From: Thiomicrorhabdus arctica DSM 13458
GTDB lineage: Bacteria > Pseudomonadota > Gammaproteobacteria > Thiomicrospirales > Thiomicrospiraceae
Assembly: GCF_000381085.1 (NCBI RefSeq)
Contig: NZ_KB905903.1
Span: 1-64,000, forward strand
DNA length: 64,000 nucleotides
Direction of reading: 5' to 3'
Shown here one piece after another: positions 17,445-25,932 of this stretch. The notes under the pieces were generated by a model. That model did no database searches, had not been told where the DNA came from, and saw only the letters and a list, made by a program, of their open reading frames with translations. Made by a program: the position numbers and the translations under genes. Position 1 is the first letter of the stretch. Each line of letters begins with the position of its first letter.

Positions 17445-17938
17445 CCTCAGAATCAATCGCTTCGGTCAATAAGATAGCCATTTTTGTCGATGTGCAAAAT
17501 ATCTATTACACCACTCGACAAGCTTATGCTCGACAATTCGATTATCACAAACTGTGGCAGCGCATCAAGCAACAAGGTGACATCATGTATGCGTTTGCTT
17601 ATGCGATTGACCGTGAAAATGAAGGTCAACGTAAATTTCAAAATGCGTTGCAACAGATGGGATTCACCATCAAACTAAAACCTTATATTCAGCGTAAAGA
17701 TGGCTCGGCTAAAGGCGATTGGGATGTGGGCATTACCCTTGACATAATGGAGATTTCACCAGAGGTGAATACCGTTATTTTACTCTCAGGTGATGGAGAT
17801 TTTGATCTGTTGCTTGATAAAGTGCATCAACGTGATGGTGTACGAACGGAAGTTTATGGGGTTCGCGCTTTAACAGCGAACTCTTTAATCCAATCCGCTA
17901 GCCTTTTCCATCCGATTGAAGCCAGTTTGTTAAAATGA
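17435..17938 (+). CDS. NYN-domain (LabA/DUF88-like) putative RNase
   Basis: The 167-residue protein is a PIN-like NYN domain: FVDVQNIYYTTRQ with the first Asp and Asn of the family, SAKGDWDVGITLDIMEI, and VILLSGDGDFDLLLDKV carrying the SGDGDF acidic motif. NYN proteins are predicted metal-dependent ribonucleases, but the target is unknown. The start at 17435 gives MVLTSESIASVNKIAIFVD; the first nine residues are not conserved, so the true start may be further in. It overlaps the doubtful ORF before it and stands alone downstream. Confidence 0.82.
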   Translation: MVLTSESIASVNKIAIFVDVQNIYYTTRQAYARQFDYHKLWQRIKQQGDIMYAFAYAIDRENEGQRKFQNALQQMGFTIKLKPYIQRKDGSAKGDWDVGITLDIMEISPEVNTVILLSGDGDFDLLLDKVHQRDGVRTEVYGVRALTANSLIQSASLFHPIEASLLK

Positions 17939-18121
17939 ATGAATATAAATCCCCTTGGCAACCAGATGGTGTCAAATAATAATTTTTTATGGATAGCGGA
18001 ATACATACTGCTTATGCCCCTAGAAATAAGAAAGTATTGAAAAGTTCTCTTTAACGTGTAATGTTATTTTGACGATTAACGAACGGTTTGCCTGAAAAAG
18101 GCAGTATGAGATATCCCCTTT

Positions 18122-20104
18122 ATGAAAGATGTACAAAGTTATGAATTTCCAATTGATATTGACAGTTTTCCGCAAAATATTGCAATTTATCGTTATGAAA
18201 AGGGAGACTTTATTTTTGTCGGCCTGAATAAGGCATCCGAAATAACTGAAGGCGTGTCTAGACTCGATTTACTCGGCAAAAAACTGATGGATGTTTTCCC
18301 CGGGGTTAAGAAACTAGGTTTGTATGATCAGTTATTAAACGTTAAACAAACGCATGAAAATGGTCATTTAAATTTTTACGCGGATGGCAGGGGGGGCGGT
18401 TGGCGTTGGCGTGAAAATGAGTTGGTTTATCTCTCTAATGGCGATGTTATGGTGATATACCGAAATGTTGCCTATGACATTTATGCCGAGGAAGAAAAGG
18501 CACAGCGTTTACTGAGTTTAATTGATAAAAGTCAGACAGTGGTTTTTTATGTTAAAAACCAACCTAAATGGCCTGTAGAGTTTGTTTCTAGAAATGTAGA
18601 GCAGTGGGGATACAGTAAGGAGGATTTTGAATCGCAAAAACGCTCTTTTATCGACTTAGTACATCATGAAGACTTTGCAGACGTTGAGGCTGAGGTATTG
18701 CGCCATATTGAACAGGAGGTTTCGCAATTTTCACAAACACATAGAATTCTCACCGCGGATGGTCAGGAGCGATGGGTAGAAGACTGCGCGGTTGTAGAAA
18801 AGGATGAAAATGGTGAGGTCAATCGCTACCTTTGTACTATTATTGATATAACGGAACGGAAAAAGATAGAGTTGCAGTTGGCTGAGAGTGAGCAGCAATT
18901 TAAGCTCATTGCAGAGACTGTGCAAGCAGGTATTTTTATCTATACAGATTATTTTGAATACGCTAATCCAGCTTTTTTAGATATTTGTGGTTACCGCTTA
19001 GAATCGTTGCTCAAAATTCACCCATGGAAGCTGGTCGAATCCGATATGCAAGATAGGCTAAAGTCTGTCGTGCAGAGGCGTTTACAGGGTGAAAGCTTTC
19101 CAGAGTTATACCAAGATTTGAAAATAGTGACACCGATGGGCGAACGGCGGACGGTGAGAATAACGACCCAGACGATCACATACAAAGGACATTATGCGGG
19201 CATAGGGTCGGCCGTAGATATTACGGATATTGAACACACCCAAGAACAGCTGAAGTTATTATCTCAGGTCGTTGAGCAAACGGAAGATTTGATCCGTATT
19301 ACTGATAAAGAGGGAATCATCACCTATGCCAATCCCGCATTTTACAAGTTTACCGGATTTGAAATGAATGACGTTGTGGGTAAGTCGAGCAATATTTTAA
19401 AATCAAATCGGCTTGACGATGTCTTCTATGAACGGATGTGGGCGACCATTAATTCGGGTGAAAGCTTTAAAGCAACCTTTGTGAATCAGAAAAAAAATCA
19501 TGAAGTTTTTTATGAGCAGCAAACCATTACACCGATTTTGAATGCGGATCATGAAATACAATATTTTGTGGGCACAGGGAAGGATATCACTGCAAGAGTA
19601 TTGGCCGAACACGAAAATGAGCGATTGGCACGAACCGATAAATTAACGGGCGTGGCCAATCGACATAAAGGTGATGAATTCTTAGACGAATCTATATTAC
19701 AAGCGCAGAGATACGGTCAGCCTTTATCGGTTATTTTATTTGATATTGATTTTTTCAAAGCGGTAAATGATGAGCATGGACATCAAGTTGGTGATACCGT
19801 TTTAGTCACCTTGTGTAATTTAGTCAAACAAGAAGTTCGTCAAACGGATCTATTTGTGCGCTGGGGCGGTGAAGAGTTTGTATTGGTCACGCCACAAACC
19901 AACTTAATTCATGCAAAGGAGTTGGCCGAGAAAATTCGACTTTCTGTGCAGAAGGCAACGTTTTGCGAAGTAAGGCAGCTGACGGTCAGTTGTGGGGTCA
20001 CCGACGTGAAAGGCCAAGAAACGGCGCAAGAATTAATGGTGAGAGTAGATGAAGCCCTGTATGAAGCTAAAAAAACAGGACGCAATAAAGTTGTGATTCG
20101 TTAA
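18122..20104 (+). CDS. multi-PAS diguanylate cyclase
   Basis: A soluble 660-residue protein with about four PAS modules (roughly 15-115, 130-245, 255-370 and 380-495) followed by a GGDEF domain (about 500-658). The cyclase site is RWGGEEF, with the RQTD inhibitory site five residues upstream, so it should make c-di-GMP under feedback control. No membrane helix or EAL domain is seen. PAS repeats with ITERKK-type ends suggest redox, oxygen or small-molecule sensing, but no cofactor motif (LOV cysteine block, heme pocket) can be assigned. It is preceded by about 180 bases without genes. Confidence 0.9.
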   Translation: MKDVQSYEFPIDIDSFPQNIAIYRYEKGDFIFVGLNKASEITEGVSRLDLLGKKLMDVFPGVKKLGLYDQLLNVKQTHENGHLNFYADGRGGGWRWRENELVYLSNGDVMVIYRNVAYDIYAEEEKAQRLLSLIDKSQTVVFYVKNQPKWPVEFVSRNVEQWGYSKEDFESQKRSFIDLVHHEDFADVEAEVLRHIEQEVSQFSQTHRILTADGQERWVEDCAVVEKDENGEVNRYLCTIIDITERKKIELQLAESEQQFKLIAETVQAGIFIYTDYFEYANPAFLDICGYRLESLLKIHPWKLVESDMQDRLKSVVQRRLQGESFPELYQDLKIVTPMGERRTVRITTQTITYKGHYAGIGSAVDITDIEHTQEQLKLLSQVVEQTEDLIRITDKEGIITYANPAFYKFTGFEMNDVVGKSSNILKSNRLDDVFYERMWATINSGESFKATFVNQKKNHEVFYEQQTITPILNADHEIQYFVGTGKDITARVLAEHENERLARTDKLTGVANRHKGDEFLDESILQAQRYGQPLSVILFDIDFFKAVNDEHGHQVGDTVLVTLCNLVKQEVRQTDLFVRWGGEEFVLVTPQTNLIHAKELAEKIRLSVQKATFCEVRQLTVSCGVTDVKGQETAQELMVRVDEALYEAKKTGRNKVVIR

Positions 20105-20187
20105 ATTAGACAGTTTCCATCTTATTTTTTGCAAGAGTATGTCCATGGTGACTTGAAAATCTTAAGTGTAAAATAACAATAAAAATG

Positions 20188-20199
20188 ACCAGGCCTGGT
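20188..20199. repeat. iterated palindrome, exact core, upstream of cvfB
   Basis: Exact ACCAGGCCTGGT. Its last base is the first base before a TATAAT at 20200-20205, so the palindrome would fill most of the -35/-10 spacer if that hexamer is used. Confidence 0.88.
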
Positions 20200-20209
20200 T
20201 ATAATTGCA

Positions 20210-20274
20210 GTCTTTGCAAAAAAGGCTTTTGTATTAGCCGATAATCAACGCTTGCAAAGACCTATTAGTTGATT
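20210..20274 (+). promoter_or_regulatory. structured leader of cvfB, possible pseudoknot
   Basis: GTCTTTGCAA (20210-20219) is complementary to TTGCAAAGAC (20252-20261) and encloses a small GGCT/AGCC hairpin. AATCAAC (20243-20249), inside that loop, is complementary to GTTGATT (20268-20274) outside it. The two pairings together would form an H-type pseudoknot ahead of the cvfB start at 20310. No known riboswitch class was recognised. Confidence 0.35.
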
Positions 20275-20309
20275 TAACCCTTAACAATCTTACGATCAAG
20301 GTACACAAA

Positions 20310-21140
20310 ATGGCTCATATCGGACAAATGAATACACTCAAGATCGTAAAATCGGTAGAGTTCGGAATGTATGTAAATGGTGGGGATTTAGGTGAAATTT
20401 TACTGCCTCTCCGTTATGTGCCTGCAAAAGCTGAAGTCGGACAGATGTTAGATGTGTTTATTCATTTGGATTCGCAAGATCGTCTAGTGGCCACCACTGA
20501 AAAACCCATGGCCTCTGTTGGTGAGGTGGTTTATTTGATGGTGAAAGAGGTCAATCGCACCGGTGCGTTTATGGATTGGGGAATGCCTAAAGATTTGATG
20601 GTCCCATTTGCTGAGCAGCGAGTGCCTATGGAAGAAGGACGAGGCTATTGCGTTTTTCTCTATATTGATTTGAGTGGACGTATTGCCGCATCGAGTAAAT
20701 TGAGTCTGCATTTGCATGAAATTAACGACAACTTCAAAAGTGGTCAGGAAGTCAGTTTAATGGTGGTGAGCCGCAGTGAGATGGGTTATACCGCGGTCAT
20801 TAATGGAACACACTTAGGATTGATTCATAATTCAGATATTTTGCAGCCCTTAAGAATGGGTCAAAAACTGAAAGGCTATATTAAAGGCATTCGTTCAGAT
20901 CATCGCATCAATTTACGAATTCAAAGACATGGCGCAGCAGCTCGTGATGAGTTGGGCGAGAAAATTTTAGCGAATTTGGCAGAAAATGGGGGTGTTTCCA
21001 TTATCACTGATAAGAGTTCTCCGGAGGAAATTTTCCAAGCCTACCGAGCCAGTAAAGCCAGCTATAAAAAAACCTTAGGTCGTTTGCTTAAAGCCCAGAA
21101 GATCACCATCTCACCGACTGAAATTCGTTTAGTTGAATAA
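20310..21140 (+). CDS. cvfB: S1 RNA-binding protein of the CvfB/YitL family
   Basis: The 276-residue protein contains tandem S1-like OB folds (about 1-65, 70-135, 145-210) and a C-terminal winged-helix segment, the CvfB architecture. Typical strings are FGMYVNGGDLGEILLP, NRTGAFMDWGMPKDLMVPF and LGLIHNSDILQPLRMGQKLKGYIKGI. CvfB binds RNA and affects virulence-factor expression in Staphylococcus, but its role in gammaproteobacteria is undefined. A possibly structured leader lies upstream and rsmD begins 38 bases downstream, so the two may be co-transcribed. Confidence 0.87.
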   Translation: MAHIGQMNTLKIVKSVEFGMYVNGGDLGEILLPLRYVPAKAEVGQMLDVFIHLDSQDRLVATTEKPMASVGEVVYLMVKEVNRTGAFMDWGMPKDLMVPFAEQRVPMEEGRGYCVFLYIDLSGRIAASSKLSLHLHEINDNFKSGQEVSLMVVSRSEMGYTAVINGTHLGLIHNSDILQPLRMGQKLKGYIKGIRSDHRINLRIQRHGAAARDELGEKILANLAENGGVSIITDKSSPEEIFQAYRASKASYKKTLGRLLKAQKITISPTEIRLVE

Positions 21141-21178
21141 TCTTCTGAATTGTTTAGATTCTATGTAAAGAACACATT

Positions 21179-21808
21179 ATGGCCAAAAAACCTGCTCAAA
21201 ACCGTCCTCAAAAAATGTCTCATCCAAAAGTGACCAGGCCTGGTTCTGCGGTTATGGGGGACGTTCGCATTATCGGTGGGGATTGGCGCGGCCGTAAATT
21301 ACCCGTCTTGATGGCGGAAGGTTTGCGTCCCACCTCAGATCGAGTCAGAGAGACACTCTTTAATTGGTTGCGGTTTGACGTGGCTGGTTCGCATTGCTTA
21401 GATCTGTTTGCCGGCAGTGGTGCTTTGGGCTTTGAAGCTTTATCACGTGGTGCAAAGTCCGTCACTTTTTTAGAGCTCTCAATACCGGTGGCTCAGCAGT
21501 TAAAAACCAATCTAAAAACTTTAAACGCGCCTGCTGCTCAGGTGGTACAAAGAGACAGCTTGCAGTGGCTAGATCAGCGAGTAGAACAGCCATTTGACAT
21601 CATTTTTTTAGATCCTCCATTTAAACAAGGTCTGATGCAGTTGGCTGTGGATAAGCTGTTTATAAATGGGATAATTAAAAACCAGCAGGCCTGGTTGTAT
21701 CTCGAACAAGAGAAGTCATTAGATTGGCCAAACCTACCTGATGGTTGGGTCTGCCATCGCGAAAAAACCACTTCACAGGTACGTTTTGGGCTTTTCCGCC
21801 AAGTATGA
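21179..21808 (+). CDS. rsmD: 16S rRNA (guanine966-N2)-methyltransferase
   Basis: RsmD methylates N2 of G966 in the 30S subunit. The 209-residue protein has RIIGGDWRGRKLP, GLRPTSDRVRETLFNWL, the SAM motif DLFAGSGALGFEALSRGA and the catalytic IIFLDPPF. The N-terminal tail of about 30 residues is longer than in E. coli and contains the exact iterated palindrome (21233-21244, read as TRPG), so the palindrome sits in a non-conserved segment. Internal Met codons allow shorter starts that would still include the fold. In Pseudomonas rsmD lies next to the M16 pair and ftsY, which here are 10-15 kb away. Confidence 0.94.
   Translation: MAKKPAQNRPQKMSHPKVTRPGSAVMGDVRIIGGDWRGRKLPVLMAEGLRPTSDRVRETLFNWLRFDVAGSHCLDLFAGSGALGFEALSRGAKSVTFLELSIPVAQQLKTNLKTLNAPAAQVVQRDSLQWLDQRVEQPFDIIFLDPPFKQGLMQLAVDKLFINGIIKNQQAWLYLEQEKSLDWPNLPDGWVCHREKTTSQVRFGLFRQV
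21233..21244. repeat. iterated palindrome, exact core, inside rsmD
   Basis: Exact ACCAGGCCTGGT within the non-conserved N-terminal tail of RsmD, translated as Thr-Arg-Pro-Gly. Symmetry does not extend past 12 bases. Confidence 0.9.
21684..21695. repeat. degenerate iterated palindrome, inside rsmD
   Basis: AGCAGGCCTGGT differs at one position from the family 12-mer. It encodes part of Gln-Gln-Ala-Trp, the same frame (QAW) as the copies in modC and coaBC. Confidence 0.45.
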
Positions 21809-21841
21809 TCGCTGAGTCCTGTTTAGTCATTACGAACCCTT

Positions 21842-22075
21842 TTATCTACGTAACATCACATTTAACTCTTCTACAACTCTTGCCCAATCGGCATCTTCCG
21901 CAATGGCTTCGCTTAAAAAAGCCGCTTGTGACGGGTTCCAGAAGTTGGCATCTGATAAACAGATAGGCAGCGGGAGTGGCTGGTGACGTTCAATAAAAGC
22001 TTGGATTTCTCCATCTGAACTGGGCAGCCCAAGTTGTTCGAAAAGTGCGTTTAGACTGTGTATAGGCGCTTGCAT
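21842..22075 (-). CDS. DUF2789 family small protein
   Basis: A 77-residue acidic cytosolic protein matching the DUF2789 pattern: LNALFEQLGLPSSDGEIQAF, then the conserved LPLPICLSDANFWNPSQAAF and a helical tail LSEAIAEDADWARVVEELN. The family is frequent in gammaproteobacteria and has no known function. It is convergent with rsmD and divergent from coaD. Confidence 0.82.
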   Translation of the reverse strand: MQAPIHSLNALFEQLGLPSSDGEIQAFIERHQPLPLPICLSDANFWNPSQAAFLSEAIAEDADWARVVEELNVMLRR

Positions 22076-22220
22076 GAATTTTCTCCTGAATGAACTTTAA
22101 TGAACTTTAATGATAACCCTTTCCAAAGCAATCGCAATCCCCTTTTAATCGGGTTATCATAGGTCGAAATCCTAGCGACCAATTATATTGCTTGAATCAG
22201 AAAGTATTTAAGTCCATTAA

Positions 22221-22740
<520 letters not shown>

Positions 22741-22762
22741 CTCTGTGCAATAATGGGCCATC

Positions 22763-23260
22763 TTAATAATTCATTGTGTCCAAACGGTAAGGGATTTGGA
22801 TTTGTGAACCATCTTTCAGGTGAATCATCAGTGTAATTTGCCACTCCATTTTTTTATTGGTACAAAAAGCCAGCATAGAGGTGCCGATATAACGCCCAGG
22901 TTGTTTAGCGGCTGTTAAGAGGACGCGGTTATAACCCATGTACATATTCACGCCCGAAATATCCAGTTCAACTTTTTCAGCTTTTATATTTTCCAGCAGG
23001 ACTTCAATGCCTAACGGACGGGCAATTGGAATCGGGTGTGGACTGATTTTCAAAGCGACTTTTGCATCCCCCTTCTGAGCCACACAATTTTCGGTATGTA
23101 AGTCACAAGTCTGGTCTGTTGGCCACTGTGTGATATTGGGTTGCGGTGATCTATCACAACTCGTTAGACCGAAGAGGCTGATTAAACCAAAGACCGCAAG
23201 CCTAAGCATCCTAAAACGTAAACGAGTGAAGGTGGGGGGTTGTTTCATTTTAAAAATCAT
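22763..23260 (-). CDS. hypothetical lipoprotein
   Basis: The 165-residue protein starts with a basic region, a hydrophobic stretch and the lipobox LTSC, so it is probably an envelope lipoprotein. After a Cys-containing segment (CDLHTENC) the body appears to be one immunoglobulin-like beta domain: VALKISPHPIPIARPLGIEV, then VELDISGVNMYMGYNRVLL and RYIGTSMLAFCTNKKMEWQ. The pattern recalls small periplasmic proteins with copper-site flavour (Met/His/Cys rich), but I cannot assign a family. The ATG at 23248 may be the real start because GAGG lies directly before the first ATG. It diverges from modE. Confidence 0.65.
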   Translation of the reverse strand: MIFKMKQPPTFTRLRFRMLRLAVFGLISLFGLTSCDRSPQPNITQWPTDQTCDLHTENCVAQKGDAKVALKISPHPIPIARPLGIEVLLENIKAEKVELDISGVNMYMGYNRVLLTAAKQPGRYIGTSMLAFCTNKKMEWQITLMIHLKDGSQIQIPYRLDTMNY

Positions 23261-23414
23261 CCTCGCAAATCATATGGTGCTATTAAATTAACACCCGTTG
23301 TCATTTTATTCAATTTTTGGAAGCAATGCATTGATTAATACTGACGGTATGGCCTGACGGTCATTTATCCTGGAATAGAGTCTCTATGGATACTTATGTA
23401 CTTTAAGGATGCCT

Positions 23415-23442
23415 CGAAACGAAAGTCCATTGACACGTTTCG
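23415..23442. promoter_or_regulatory. inverted repeat over the modE -35 box
   Basis: CGAAACG (23415-23421) and CGTTTCG (23436-23442) form a seven-base inverted repeat spaced by 14 bases and covering the -35 hexamer. A 13-base interrupted palindrome (23375-23387) and a direct repeat CTGACGGT (23341, 23354) lie further upstream. It is a candidate operator for modE or the divergent lipoprotein gene. Confidence 0.4.
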
Positions 23443-23458
23443 TTCAAATGCATACAAT
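23430..23458 (+). promoter_or_regulatory. sigma-70 promoter of modE
   Basis: Perfect TTGACA (23430-23435), a 17-base spacer and TACAAT (23453-23458), about 30 bases before the modE start. Confidence 0.8.
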
Positions 23459-23488
23459 TATACGATATGAACTTAAGGTAATATTGCT

Positions 23489-24298
23489 TTGTTAGATTCT
23501 CATCCAGAACGGCTTGTACAATCATTTTTAATGGGCTCCAAACAGTCACGTTCAGGCCAAAGGCGCCTAGAGTTGTTGAGTAAAATCGCAGCCTTAGGCT
23601 CTCTATCGGCAGCAGCCAAAGCTTGTGGCATGAGTTATAAAGGGGCTTGGCAGGCTATGGAAGCGATGAATTTAGCCGCGGAACAGCCTCTAGTCGTCGC
23701 CCAAAAAGGGGGGGTTGGCGGTGGTGGGATGATTTTAACTCCCGCCGGAGATGCTTTATTAGGGGCTTATCAACTGTTTAGTGACAAGATGCAACATTGG
23801 ATGCGCGAGTTAGACACTCTTTCACCAGGTGTTTTGAGTCAATTGGACATCATGAGGAAAATTTCGATGAAAACCAGTGCGAGAAATTTATTTCACGGAA
23901 CCGTCATCAAAATTGTGCACGGAGCGGTGAATTGTGAAGTCATTTTGGCGGTGGGCCATGATATGCAAGTGGTCGCTCAGATAACGCCTGAAAGCTTAGA
24001 AAGATTGGACTTAAAAATCAACTCGGATGCTTACGCGTTAATCAAGGCCAGTTGGGTTCTGTTGAGTGAAGATATTGCTGGTAAATTTAAGACGAGTGCA
24101 CGTAATGAATTTTGCGGTGAAATTTTGACGATAGAAGTCGGTGCGGTTAATAGTGATGTGACCATTGATATTGGCAGTGCTCAGAAAATGTCTGCCATTA
24201 TCACCAATAAGAGCGTTGAAAGTTTAGGACTGGTTGTGGGGGAGCGCTGTTGTGCCTTAATCAAAGCCAGTCATGTTTTATTGGCAATTGCTGATTAG
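23489..24298 (+). CDS. modE: molybdate-responsive transcriptional regulator ModE
   Basis: The 269-residue protein has a LysR-like winged helix (about 25-110; KIAALGSLSAAAKACGMSYKGAWQAMEAMN, shown in part as SAAAKACGMSYKGAWQAM) and two Mop/TOBE molybdate-binding domains (about 127-195 and 202-267) with the SARNxxxG(T/E)I signature twice. Molybdate-bound ModE normally represses modABC. The start is a TTG at 23489, chosen because a TAAGGT site lies 9 bases upstream and the N-terminus then has ModE-like length; the next Met is 14 codons in. A strong promoter precedes it and modABC follows after 104 bases. Confidence 0.92.
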   Translation: MLDSHPERLVQSFLMGSKQSRSGQRRLELLSKIAALGSLSAAAKACGMSYKGAWQAMEAMNLAAEQPLVVAQKGGVGGGGMILTPAGDALLGAYQLFSDKMQHWMRELDTLSPGVLSQLDIMRKISMKTSARNLFHGTVIKIVHGAVNCEVILAVGHDMQVVAQITPESLERLDLKINSDAYALIKASWVLLSEDIAGKFKTSARNEFCGEILTIEVGAVNSDVTIDIGSAQKMSAIITNKSVESLGLVVGERCCALIKASHVLLAIAD

Positions 24299-24324
24299 AG
24301 TTGTAGTGTTTTTTTTGGTAAATC

Positions 24325-24346
24325 GATATGTAGAAAAGGTTATATC
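24325..24346. promoter_or_regulatory. weak candidate ModE operator upstream of modA
   Basis: GATAT (24325-24329) and ATATC (24342-24346) are symmetric around 24335.5 in the modE-modA gap, resembling the spaced TATA half-sites of ModE boxes. Only five base pairs match per half, so this is tentative. Confidence 0.25.
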
Positions 24347-24402
24347 CTGTAAGCGTAAAGTTTAATAATAACAGTCTAATTTAGATAGTTGAGAGAGAAA
24401 AA

Positions 24403-25200
24403 ATGAGTATGTTGATAAAAAAAATGAGTTTAAACCTTATCATGATGGCGATCATCTTAATGAGTTCAGTGGCCTATTCTGAAGATTCGGTTAGGATTGC
24501 CGTCGCGTCGAACTTTTTGACAACCTTAAAAGCATTGTCACAAGATTTTACCAAAGAGACGGGGATTACAGTCCATATCTCCAATGGAGCAACCGGTATG
24601 TTGTATGCCCAAATCAAACATGGAGCACCTTATGACCTATTTTTTGCCGCAGATGCAAAACGTCCTGAGATGTTAGAAAAAGAGGGATTTATTGAACCAG
24701 GTAGCCGTTTTACCTATGTAACAGGTAAATTAGTAGCGTGGTCGCCAGAGCCCGAGAAAGTCAGCCCTGATTTATCAACGTTACAAATTGATAATCCTCA
24801 TTTGCATTTTGTCGCCATTGCCAACCCTAAAACGGCTCCTTATGGTGAAGCCGCGGTGGCTGTTTTGACTCATTTCGGTTTATATGAAATGTTAAAATCT
24901 CAACACAAAATTGCTCTAGGTGAAAATATTGGAAAAACCTATCAATACGTCGTGAGTAGAAATGCACAACTAGGCCTCGTTGCAATGTCTTATGTGTCTA
25001 ATCCAGAAAAACCCGTAGGTGGCGAGTACTTTGAAATCGACCAGAACCTTTACCCCACATTAGTGCAACAAGCTGTTGTTATAAAAGGTCGACAAAGCAA
25101 AGCGACTCAATCTTTTCTGAAGTTCTTACATTCTGAAGAAGCTCGTCAGCGTATACAAGCTTACGGTTATGGCTTAGGGCCAGGTGAAGCTGTAAAATAA
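24403..25200 (+). CDS. modA: molybdate-binding periplasmic protein ModA
   Basis: ModA captures molybdate (or tungstate) in the periplasm for the ModBC transporter. The 265-residue protein has a signal peptide ending near VAYSED, then RIAVASNFLTTLKAL, HISNGATGMLYAQIKHGAPYD (split here as NGATGMLYAQI, GAPYDLFFAADAKRP) and KTAPYGEAAVAVL, all typical ligand-site segments. It is first of the modABC transport operon, directly downstream of modE. A GAGAGAG-like purine run precedes the ATG. Confidence 0.95.
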   Translation: MSMLIKKMSLNLIMMAIILMSSVAYSEDSVRIAVASNFLTTLKALSQDFTKETGITVHISNGATGMLYAQIKHGAPYDLFFAADAKRPEMLEKEGFIEPGSRFTYVTGKLVAWSPEPEKVSPDLSTLQIDNPHLHFVAIANPKTAPYGEAAVAVLTHFGLYEMLKSQHKIALGENIGKTYQYVVSRNAQLGLVAMSYVSNPEKPVGGEYFEIDQNLYPTLVQQAVVIKGRQSKATQSFLKFLHSEEARQRIQAYGYGLGPGEAVK

Positions 25201-25251
25201 TGCTCTTTGGGCCTTGTCAGGCACTTAACCAATATAATAGATAGGAATGAG

Positions 25252-25932
25252 ATGTTAGCAGGTGTCGATCTACAGCCCTTATGGGTTACCTTACAGGTGG
25301 CGTCATACACCACCGTGTTATTAATTGTTTTGGGAACGCCTTTGGCCTTATGGTTGGCTCGTATACAGGGCATGAAAAAAGCACTCTTCGAAGCGATGGT
25401 TGCCTTGCCATTGGTCTTGCCCCCAACGGTGTTGGGCTTCTATTTATTGGTCACAATTGGTCCTGAGGGACCGATTGGCAGCTTATGGGCTTCGTTAGGT
25501 TTTTCACCGCTCACATTCTCCATGAGTGGCCTGGTGATAGGCTCTTTTTTATACTCTTTGCCGTTTGCCATACAGCCTTTAATGCATGGCTTTGAACAGC
25601 TTGGTAAACGTCCTATTGAAGTCGCAGCAACGCTGGGAGCGGGGCCGATAGATCGGTTTTTTAGCGTTATTTTGCCATTAACGCGCCGCCATTATTTGGT
25701 GGCTGCGACCCTTGCATTTGCACATACTGTAGGGGAGTTTGGCGTTATTCTTATGATTGGTGGCAATATTCCGGGGGTAACGCAAGTGGCTTCAATTGCT
25801 ATTTATGATCATGTCGAAGCCATGGAGTACTCACAAGCACATGTTTTATCGGCCATTATGTTGGTTATGAGCTTGTTAGTGTTAACGATTGTGTATAGTG
25901 TCAATCGTCGTATGGAGGTAAAAATCGGATGA
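25252..25932 (+). CDS. modB: molybdate ABC transporter permease ModB
   Basis: ModB is the membrane channel of the molybdate importer. I choose the ATG at 25252 (226 residues, normal for ModB) because an AGGAA site precedes it; an in-frame TTG at 25207 would add 15 non-conserved residues. About five membrane helices are visible, with the ABC-coupling EAA loop at EVAATLGAGPIDRFFSVILP and the ModB string HTVGEFGVILMIGGNIPG. The gene overlaps modC by four bases (ATGA). Confidence 0.94.
   Translation: MLAGVDLQPLWVTLQVASYTTVLLIVLGTPLALWLARIQGMKKALFEAMVALPLVLPPTVLGFYLLVTIGPEGPIGSLWASLGFSPLTFSMSGLVIGSFLYSLPFAIQPLMHGFEQLGKRPIEVAATLGAGPIDRFFSVILPLTRRHYLVAATLAFAHTVGEFGVILMIGGNIPGVTQVASIAIYDHVEAMEYSQAHVLSAIMLVMSLLVLTIVYSVNRRMEVKIG

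Noticed and set aside
17266-17472. Alternative 68-codon frame across the ORF/NYN junction
   Set aside because: No family resemblance or ribosome site, and it conflicts with the NYN start, which is well supported.
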